Assembly: GCA_905160935.1 (NCBI GenBank)
Contig: CAJHZI010000518.1
Location: 1,484,001 to 1,548,000 of the forward strand
DNA: 64,000 nucleotides
Reading direction: 5' to 3'
From: Enchytraeus crypticus
Lineage: Eukaryota; Annelida; Clitellata; Enchytraeida; Enchytraeidae
Below, one piece after another: positions 32,835 to 43,800 of the stretch. The number at the start of each line of letters is the position of its first letter. Position 1 is the stretch's first letter. The position numbers were made by a program, and so were the translations under genes. The notes beneath the pieces are model-generated. The model ran no database searches, was not told where the DNA came from, and saw only the letters and a list, made by a program, of their open reading frames with translations.

Positions 32835-35800
32835 TATATATATATATATAATTATATTATATATATATATGTGTGTATGTATAAATTTCAGGGGGCCCGA
32901 AAAATGTTGATCTTTTCACAAGCTGTCAATTTTCACTTTAACCACTGTGTAAGAGGAAAAAAGTGGTGCAGCCTTGGATGGTAGGGGCTTAAGCCCCCCT
33001 ACTGCCAAAATTGGGTCACTTTTGCAATTCGTCCAGATCTGCTGAGTTTATTCAGAGGTGAAAAATTAACCTACATTTTTCCAAAACAAATGTAGGATTT
33101 TAGACATTTTAGGTTTTCCTCCCGCTTTAGTACGGGTATGAGTGGGAGAGGGGATAAGATAAGGGGGTACACTCACTCTAAAAGCCGAGCGCAGTAGTGA
33201 CAACAGTTTGAGCCCTCCCCCTACAGCATTTTTCCGGTTGCTTCACATGTCCTGAAGAAGGCGTAAGCAAAGAATGTCTACGCTTTCAAAAAGAATTTCG
33301 GGCCCCCTTAAGAAATTCCTGGATCCGTGCGCCTGCAGGTTAATGAGTGGGGGTAAGATACGGGGTCACACTCACTATATGAACCGAGCACAGTAATGAA
33401 CACATTTTGAGCCCTCCCCCCAGAACATTTTTCTGATTGCTTCATATGTACTGAAGAAGGCGGGGCGTAAGCAAAAAATGTGTACACTCTTCAAAGCAAA
33501 TTTTAGGCCTCCCCTTAAAAAATTCCTGGATCCGCCCCTGAGAGCACTCCATAGATCAATAAGTAAATCCCATCACAAAGTCTATGCCTTATCCATACCT
33601 TATGCAGCCTATAGCTTGGGAAAACATGGCTTCTGAGGTGGTTTCCTGTTGCTATCCTCATTTAGATGGATTAATTACCATTTATTACTTTAGAAAATAT
33701 TTCTTGGTGAGGTGGGTCCCCTCTTGCCATTCTCAGATCCTGCCTGACCAGATGGGGTTGACCAGAGTCAACCCCATCTGGTTCCTCTCTGAATAGCGAA
33801 CGCTAGACTGCCTTGGAAAATCCGGTGCAGCTAATGTTAACGTCAGATTCCTCACTCGAAAGCGATGTCAGTCACGGGTGAGCCCAGGATTTAACCCCAC
33901 ACATACTGATCCGCGGTTGAATATATTACCGATATTGCCACGTCCTCTAGACAGTGGCAATGCCTTGGAGGGAATTAGTTAATTAAGAAGTATGTTCTAA
34001 GCAAAGACATTAGTTACGAAAATAAACTTATAAAAGATGTCTTCTATGAACTATTTCATACTCAAAATCAGTATTTGAGATGTGTTACAATGAACAGTAT
34101 CTTAATTCTAAACTGTTTAATGATATGACTAAAAAGCATAAAATTTGTTGAGTTATAAATAAGTTAAAAATGGTAACCCTTTTCAATTTCCTAACTCAGA
34201 AAATCAGAATCTGTCAATAATAAGTCAGTGCCAATCAAAGATTGTGGCCACTATAAAGTTTAGAAATAAGAAAGTGAAATGCGATATTTCTAAATTACAT
34301 ATCAGTGCCATACCATGCAATCAATCCGACATCAAAAGTGTTAAGCCTATCTTTGAAAATATTGTGATCTCCTACGACGAAGGTCGCGGAATAATTAGCG
34401 ATATACCTATACCAAAGAAATTATCTGTTGAATGGATGCAATATAATACATTTGCTTGCAATATTTACATTTTCTGACATTGCCTGACGTCCCTGACATT
34501 GCCTTATGGCGAGGAACCGGACGTTAAATTCGTATTGATTGATTGATTGACATAAAAAAAATTAATTATGTATATTTTGTAGCATAATGCCAGACCAGAA
34601 CTTCCAAAGCAATACTACAGTTACGCTGATGTAAGTGCTTGGAATCTTATTATTTGATCTTTGTATTTTCCAGGTGCTATGTCTATTATAACCCATGTTG
34701 TGCTCGGATGTGGATGGACCACTGCAGAATAAAGCAACCGCAAACAATCTGCCGCTTGTAGCCTTGTACGTAAGAGGCGACTAAGGCAGGAGCTGAGGAT
34801 GGCGAGAGGGGACCCACCTCACCAATATTAATATAAAATATAAAAATATATAAAATATATAAAATATGAAATATTTTCCCCCAGGATTAAATGGTAATTA
34901 ATCCACCTAACTGAGGAAGGCAACGGGAAACCACCTCAGAAGCCATACTTTTCCCAAGCTATAGGCTACATAAGGTATGGATAAGGCATAGACTTTGTGA
35001 AGGGATTAACTTGTTAATCTAAGGAGTGCTCTTATGGAGCGAGAAAACAGACTTTGAGTATGAATATGTACCTTGAACCTGCCACTTGGCAGTGCACTGA
35101 AGAAGAAGATGTCTATTAACTAACTCATAAAGTGAACCATTACATTGGTGAGTTTGCAATTTCGCCCTACCAAAAAATTCCAAAGAACAATTCTATGGTA
35201 TATGTACAGGGTGAGTAAAAAAAAGATTACACCTGGAAAAAGTTTGAATATCTCAGGCTATTGTCAATATTTTCCAATAAAACTATTACCAATTACTAAA
35301 GGACTAATTTCTGATGGGGTGGCCAATTTTCATCCATTTTGGTACATAGATTGGCCAGTTATGCAAGTTTCAGCAGATTAACCCCCCATTTTTACCTAAA
35401 AATGGCGTTTGCTACAATGGTAAGGGCAGATTGCACTTCATTGACGAGAAGGTAAAGGTGAACTCTCAGTATTACGTCAACATTTTGCTTCCGGAGCTGT
35501 GTGATGATTGATTTACTCTTCTACCAAATGGTTTCATCTTTCAGCAGACTGGTGCTCCGGCTCATGAAAAATGTGGCTCATGCATCTCGTCATGTACAGG
35601 AATGGATCAGCGAGAGAAACCCTGATTTCATTTAAAAGAATAAATGGCCTCCAAACTCTCCCGATCTAAACCCTCTGGATTACGATGTCTGGGGAACCAT
35701 GCTGCATCTCTATCAGAAACACCAGCCGAAGCCTAAAAACAACTCTGAACTGCAGGAAGTGCTACAATCCGGTAGAGAGTGCCCCAAGCTGGAATCAACA

Positions 35801-36423
35801 AGGCTGTCCTAGCGTTCCGAAAGCGACTGCAGTCCTGCGTAGCAGCGGTAGGACAGCATATCGAATAGTCAGCAATACTAGCAGATACAACTGGTTCTTT
35901 CTGAACCACTATAACGGCCCTTTTCAGGGCCAAAATAAAAATCCAATTATTTATAATTTACATTTACAGTTCATAAAAAAATAGGGGGTTGCTTTGCTGA
36001 AACTTGCATAACTGGCCAATCTATGTACCAAAATGGATGAAAATTGGCCACCCCATCAGAAATTAGTCCTTTAGTAATTGGTAAAAGCTTTATTGGAAAT
36101 TATTAACAATAGCCTGAGATATTCAAACTTTTTGCAGGTGTAATCTTTACTCATCCTGTACATGTATAATGATTATCATATTTCAATATGATAATAATAA
36201 TCATATTTCAATATGATATTATAAGTGATAGGTCTGGGTGAATTTATCTGAGTGATGCGTGCTATTGGGGACGTCCCTGACATCATCCCCGGATGAGGAA
36301 ACGGACGTTAAACCTTTATTATTATTATTATTATTCTTCTTATTATAATTATAATATCAGCATTTCAGATTGTCTTATTTCAATATGATTTTAAAATATA
36401 ATGATTATCATATAACACACACA

Positions 36424-36514
<91 letters not shown>

Positions 36515-37695
36515 GATATTAAATGAATTCTTTAAAGTATATTTATTTAAGTGTATTTTGTTTGATGTTCATGTTCAGGGTTATGTTATTGTATACGATG
36601 TGACAAATGAGGCATCATTTGAATGCATGAATAGAACAAAGAAGCAGATCGAAAACAATAAGGAGAAGAAAGAGGTAGGCCCTACATACAATTTTATATA
36701 TACAATTTTTTCTGTGTACTATGTGGATCTTCTGTTTCTATAGTGCTTATGTAAAATTATTGTATTATAATCATTTATAACTGTATTGGAAAAGTCTAAA
36801 ATTTTAGAGAAGTTCTATTCGTATCCCGTTGTTATACTGAGATTCAAGGGAAGAAGATGATGATGTTGATTGTATTATAATCATTGATATCTTCCCTATA
36901 TAGGCCTATTGCCTTTTGCTCATACCTATCTCGTGAGTCTTGACTTGGGCGCTTCATCACCATTGAACTGATTTCAGTGCGCTGTTGTAAAGATTTGGAT
37001 ATATTTGTCATTAATATCACAGATAATTGTACATTTTTTATAAAAACTTTATTATTATTGTTATCATTATCAATTCTATTATTATTATTATTATTATTAC
37101 TACTACTATTATTAAATATACTTTGTTAAGGTAAAAAGTACTCAACCAGTACTTTTACTTTTTACGTAGTAGCCAATTTTTCTGGGTACTTCTTACTTGT
37201 AATGAAGTAATTTTTGTAGTATTTTTACTTTTACATTCATTAAAGCGAAAACGTTGCGTTACATTAAAAATTTTGTATGGATAGGGTTATATCCATTGCC
37301 AATTTTTTTTACTACATAACAAATGCTAGGAGTATACAAGAAGTACACCAAGAGAAAGAGAGAGAGAAATAGAAATAAAGTATAAATGTATCATGTGAGG
37401 TTTTAAACAGGGTCTACAAAAACGGGTAGCATCAGGCACTTCTTAGATCAACAAGTTAATCCCTTCACAAAGTCTATGCCTTATCCGTACCTTATGTAGC
37501 CTATAGCTTGGAAAAAGTATGGCTTCTGAGGTGGTTTCACGTTGCCTTCCTCAGTTAAATGGATTAATTACCATTTAATCCTGGGGGAAATATTTCATGG
37601 TGAGGTGGGTCCCCTCTTGCCATCCTCAGCTCCTGTCTTAGTCGCCTTTTACTTTCACACAGCAGATTGTTTGCGTTTGTCCTATTCTGCAATAA

Positions 37696-37737
<42 letters not shown>

Positions 37738-37763
37738 CAAAATATATATATATATATATATTG

Positions 37764-37799
<36 letters not shown>

Positions 37800-37818
37800 T
37801 TATTTATTGCAGAATAGG

Positions 37819-37873
<55 letters not shown>

Positions 37874-40800
37874 CAAAATATAAGTTAAACGCATTAAGAT
37901 TAACATACATAGCTTGTAATTTCATGTGCTAAAAAGCTACGCGATCACAATAGTGTTCTGACTCCAGGACGGAAAGCGAATAATGGGACCTATGTTTCAG
38001 AGTATCAGGTGTTTTATACTAGCAGCTAATAAGCACACTAAGTATATTCGTAGCCACGTCCGCTCAGGCACCGGCTATAATTCAAACCTAACACTAACCC
38101 TAACCAACACTAACACGGAGCTTTAAGCACTGTTTATTAATCGAGGTATGAGGGGCGTGTCTATGAATATACTAGTGTGCTTATTAGGTGCTATAGTGTT
38201 AAATAGTTCTGTAGTTTAGTCGCCGCTGGAGGCCAGACGCGATCGCCATGTAAAACGTTCGTTCGAAGTTGAACTTAAAGACTTGGTTGTCTGACCGAAG
38301 GCCGAGATGCTGACGACCTTAAGAAGAAGATTTGAAGGTTACAAGAGAGAAACTCAGGTCCACGGCCAGTATAAATAAGGTATCGTTCCCTCAATTCAGT
38401 GTAAGAACTCGATGTTTACTGTATAAGGACTCTGATGTCGTCCATGACAGCATCTGTCACTATAGAACGTAAGTCAAGCCGATTAGCAAAATGCGAATAG
38501 ATCCATTAAACAGAGCAACTCCTAAAAACCAGTCCAAAAGTGAGCAATTAAAGGAAGAGAGGTTTACGCATTGGTCTCGATTCATGGACTCAAGATTGAA
38601 ACGAGATAAAAAAATAGGATTTTTCGAATCATGCTAGGAGGAGCAACTGGACGGCTTATAGCGTAAAGATATGCTTGGCTTTTGAAGCTTAATCACCTGA
38701 ACACCTTGTGGCAGTAGACTGCTTCACTTCTATTGAGTCATATAACTTTGCCCCGGCGAAATGATTAACTTGTCTGTCAACGAACTCGCCATACAAAAAA
38801 ATACTCTCTTTAGTCGTTTGAGTTGAAGTATTTATGAACTTCTGGATCTACGAAAAACTGCACTTCGAATGAAATTCTGAGTCAACTTCAGTCGATGAAC
38901 TTCGCTTCCAGGAAGATTTAATTACCTGAAACTATAGTAGTCCAATATGATTGTACGGAGCACCACAACTCAGCAGTAGTCTCGCTTGTCAGATGTGATC
39001 GTATACGACAAATATATCGAATATGAGAAAAGCATAACTGTGTAACGAAACCTTAGTTATTTGTTCACGAAAAGTAAGATGATTGTTAAGCATAACGCCA
39101 AGATTTTTATACACAGGACATTGCTGTTCTAGTGATACAAGAAGAAAGAGATGATGATAGCCAATTCAACTTTAGTGGCTGATGAGGAAATCCGAATAAC
39201 ATCTTACCTATATGAAACCGAATCATTGAATAACGTTAGTGTCCTGGTCGATAGCAGGTCAGTGACAGGGAGAGTACTACATGTAGGTTAAAACCTTGCA
39301 CCTGCTGGTTCGATATCGAACAACATGTCTACAAGCCACCATCTCGGTTCAAAGATCATTTTTTTCTTTCAGTGTTCTCTATATTAAATAATTGTGACTC
39401 ATAACTCACTGATGTACAATTTATGACTAAAATCTAGCGTCCTTTCAGATTTTGGATAGAATATAAATATTGGAGATACAAAATGTGCATTTTACTGTGT
39501 AAGCTATATTTCATTTTGCATTAATACAATAGGCCTTCTGGTCACTGTTTACAGATTAACTATCGAAATTCCAAACTTCATTGATTAACTGAATTTCGTA
39601 TCTCATCACTACATTACCTTATTAATTCATTGTTGTAGACATTTTGTTGCTCTATAGGCTGTTATAATGGTCCTTGGAAACAAATGTGATATCAAGACAA
39701 GCAAGCAAGTTGATTTTAACGTTGCTGAAAAATGGGCTAAACAAGAGAAAGGTACTGTAAATTGCATCTTTTTATGTTTAACAAGGAGTTTAATCTTCGG
39801 AATGTAATAATATTGATCATAGTTTCAACTTTTTTTCCTATTATTATTATTATGATTAGTTTTGTGAGTATTATTATTATGATGGTTGTTATAATTATTA
39901 TTAATATTATTATTATTTAGCAATCTTTTAAGTAACTGGATGACCTCGAGTAACCGGGTAATGATTCAGCATGCTCATGCTATTTAATACTCGAATCGTT
40001 TTCATCCAACGTCGGGATCATTGGTAAATATCTTTTATTATTATTATATTTTTGTTACCACGGGTCTAAAGAACCCGGGGTTTGATAAAGATGATTCGAG
40101 CAATACGTGCTGAATATGAAAGAGTATAGGAAAATTGGATGATATGATATCATCGTTTGTATCTCTTTCAAATACTGCAAGCTAGAAGTAAGGGTAACGG
40201 CCTTGGTCTCATAGTCTGGTGTGATTGGTTGGTTACCCCTGTTTTCTCCAGAATTAGTTGCAGCCATTTATTTCCATCTCATGTTTATAATATCAATAAT
40301 AGTGTGACCAAGCATCACCACTGGCTCGATGTCGGTAAGATATACGACCGCGGATCAGTATGTGCAGGGTTCAAATCCTGGGCTCGCCCGTCACTGACAT
40401 CACTTTGAGTGAGGAAACTGATTTTAACATTAGCTTTACCAGCTTTTTACCAAGGTATTTGATGCTTCTTACATGTTCTCTATCATGTATCACTTTTAAC
40501 ACAGCTGGAACTTTCAAATTTAAAATATCAGAGTGACATCATTACGGATTTTGGAAAATGTGATATAGAAGTAAAATGTAGAAATTTCTGGCAGAATTGA
40601 CCTTCGGAAAGAGGAACGTACTCTTGGCGAAAGGTATTACTAAGTCACAAAGATGTTGAATGTAGAAAGTTTGGTGAGAACGACACTTATATGGATATGA
40701 AGCATGGTCGTTAAGGGTAGAGGATGTCAGGAAATTTGAACCATTAGCAATGCGGTTATGGAAAACGATGGTAAGGATAGTCTGGACTGATGAAATTATA

Positions 40801-43800
40801 AATGAAAACATTCTTGAGAGAGAGAGAGAGATATAATATATAGGATTAGAAAGTGATTTAATTTGGACGTATAATTAGGGGTTGAAAATTAGCCTATAGT
40901 GTAAGGAAGAATGCTTGAGCAGTTACATGTAGATGCAGACCGAAGCAAGAGATGCTAGATGATTTTATTAGCATAGTTTTAGCATATATCTTATATTTTA
41001 AACTTGTACAATGTACAAGTATCAAAGAGCAATAATCAAAGTCCAAGAAGAATACTCATAAGGTGAAATAGGTCGTGGAGTTAGACAAGTTTGTAACATT
41101 TCGACGCTGCTGTTTAACATTTACACTGAGGCCATGACGGAAAAGCCATGGAAGACATGGGAGAGGGAATAAAAGTAGAAGGAAAATTGTTACAAGATGT
41201 AAGATTTGCAGATGACCAAGGAATGATAGCGGGCCGCGAGATTGGATTGCAGAAGATATTGGATAGTCTTACTGATACGGCATTGAAATATGGCATGAAG
41301 ATTAACATCAAAAAGATAAAAGTGATGAGGGTGTTCTGTAATAAAGGTAAAATTAATATCACAATATGGTACTAAATTGGAACAGGTAATGAGTTTCCAA
41401 TATTTGGGTCATACTATGACCGATGATGGGAAATGCAAGACTGAAATGTGCACAAGCAAAAGAGGCCTTCAGCAATAGGAAGGAACTTTTTTATAAAAAA
41501 TCTAAAGAAAGATACAAAGATAAAGATAGTGAAAACCTTGGTTTGGACCACGCTATTATATGAATGTGAAACATGGACCTTAAGGAAAGAAGATATCAGG
41601 AAACTGGAGGCGTTGGAAATGTGGATATGGAGAATAATGGAAAGGATTAGCTGGACTGAAAAGGTTACAAATAAGGATTTTATGGAGAGAGTACAGATAG
41701 ACAATTGTTAAATATATGAAGAAATAGGAAGAAGAGTTGGATAGGACACATTCTAAGGGGAGAAAGTCTACTAAAAGAGGTCGTAGAAGGCAGAATGGAA
41801 GGAAATAGCGGCAGAGATTAGAAATGTTAGATGATTTAAAGATTCACTCATATGTGGACATGAAGAGGCAAGCGGAAGACAGAGAAGTGTGGAGGCGTTT
41901 TTTTTACCGTGGACCTGCCAGTTCAGTGCACTAAGAGAAAGTCTTATATAGAAATGGAAAGGAAAGCTGAAGATTAGCTACAAAAGTTATATACTTTGAA
42001 ACAGCTACAAGGAAGCTGTTTCTCTTTCTCACTATCTCACTATGTGAGATAGTGAGAAAGAGGGAGAGTGAGAGAGACATACCATGACCGCACACAGTCT
42101 CTTCTATTTGCAACGTTCTTGGCATATTGTTCCCCTACTAAAAATTCTAGAACATCCAATTGTCCCAGTTCAGGCCTGGACATTGAACCTAAGCCGCTTT
42201 CATCACTTTACAGAAACAAAAATCTTTAGACGGTGACAATAACCTGTGGGCCTACAGTAAATTTATTTATATGTGCAGTTCGCTTGTGGGAAGTATCTGT
42301 GAGCAACAGGAACTCTCTGATGGAGCCATTCGTATGGTTGACTTCTAAAATAACTCAACCGCCTAGTTAGTATTAAATTTAAATTCGTAGTGTAACAGTT
42401 TATAAATAATTTCTATTATTATTTAAATGTAAATATAATACTAAAGTAGATACTAAAGAAGTAGATGATGCGGAGCAGCTGAGCGTTCTGCCCATGTCTT
42501 ATTGTAAACTTGATTGGACGACGAGGAAGGTATAGAGAGGCTAATGGTCTTCACTTGGATACCGGTCTGTATAAGCCTCTCACCAGTATTTGTTGCACTC
42601 CTATCAACATTCAGAATATTCCAGACTCCTGGTCTGGTGCGTAGACGCTGTGCTTACAGAATTGACCGTCATTATTTCCTTACTAGGCCTACATCTGGTG
42701 CACTTGTGTATTTCTTCTTGCGGTATGCCATGAAGCTTTGAAATTGCGCAGCTATAAATGAACCAATAATTTGGTTGCTATACAGATATAGGTGTACATT
42801 AAATTAGATAAGAGACCGCTTGCTGTAATATTCCTTCTTGATCGTAAACTACTTTTTGGCTTTAAATATGTTATTGGCATGAACTCACTGGCTTCAGTTA
42901 TAGTCAGCAATTACATGCTTAACAAATGTGCTTTGTGGCTATGAGCAAACACTTGTCAATTTAAAATTTATGGGTTATACCGCCTAAAGACTATACACCA
43001 TAATTGGCGATAACCTTTAAAAGCTTTTTTGTGCAAATAATTGCTTATGCCATTATTGTACTATTATGACAGTGCTAGAATATAATATTCTATTTCACTT
43101 CCTGAAAAGTAAAAGTTTATTCACTGCATCTGCACACCATGACATGGTGTGCTAAAGACATATTTTGAGTGCAAAACACACAAAAACATAAGCATAAGCA
43201 ATTTAAAGACATCTGCGATGTGTCGTAGAAGATATCAGGTAACTAGAGGCATTGGAAATATGGATATGGAGAATAATCGAAAGGATTAGCTGGACTCAAA
43301 ATGTTACAAATGAAGAAGTTCCTGAGAGAGTTGGTATAGATAGACAGTTGATAAATGCATTAAGAATAGGACACATTCTAATGGAAGTCTACTAAAAGAG
43401 GTCATTGAAGGCAGAGTGGAAGGAAATAGAGACAGAGACAGGCCGATATTAGGAATGTTAGATGATTTAAAGAGCCACTCATATGTGGACATGCAGAGGA
43501 AAGCGAAAGACGAAAGGAGTGGGGTGTTATATACCAAGGACCTGCCAGTAGGCTGTGTACTAAGAGAGAAAGCGTTGTGTCATTTGTTTGGTCACAATCT
43601 CAGACGAATAACGAGTCCAAATTGTAGAAATATTTTAAGCAAAATGTTATGTGTATTTATTTATTGCAGGCTTTTTTTATACAGATTGTAGTCCTATATA
43701 ATTCTATCCTCTTTTAGGACAGAACACAGTCTTGTAAAGCCCATAGCTTTAAAAAGTAATTTCTAGAGTAGGATTAATGAAGAAATTCTCTAGAGTAGGA

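Noticed and set aside
34244-34477. A 77-codon + strand frame in intron 3 ([20 protein letters not shown])
   Set aside because: It has no splice context and no recognised family, and it sits among repeats. It may be a remnant, but a gene cannot be supported.
38090-38125. taaccctaacc-like text, also ttagggttaggg near 46225
   Set aside because: Too short and irregular for telomeric repeats; the first lies inside a MITE.
42514-42741. 75-codon + strand frame
   Set aside because: Composition like the surrounding intron and no family features.
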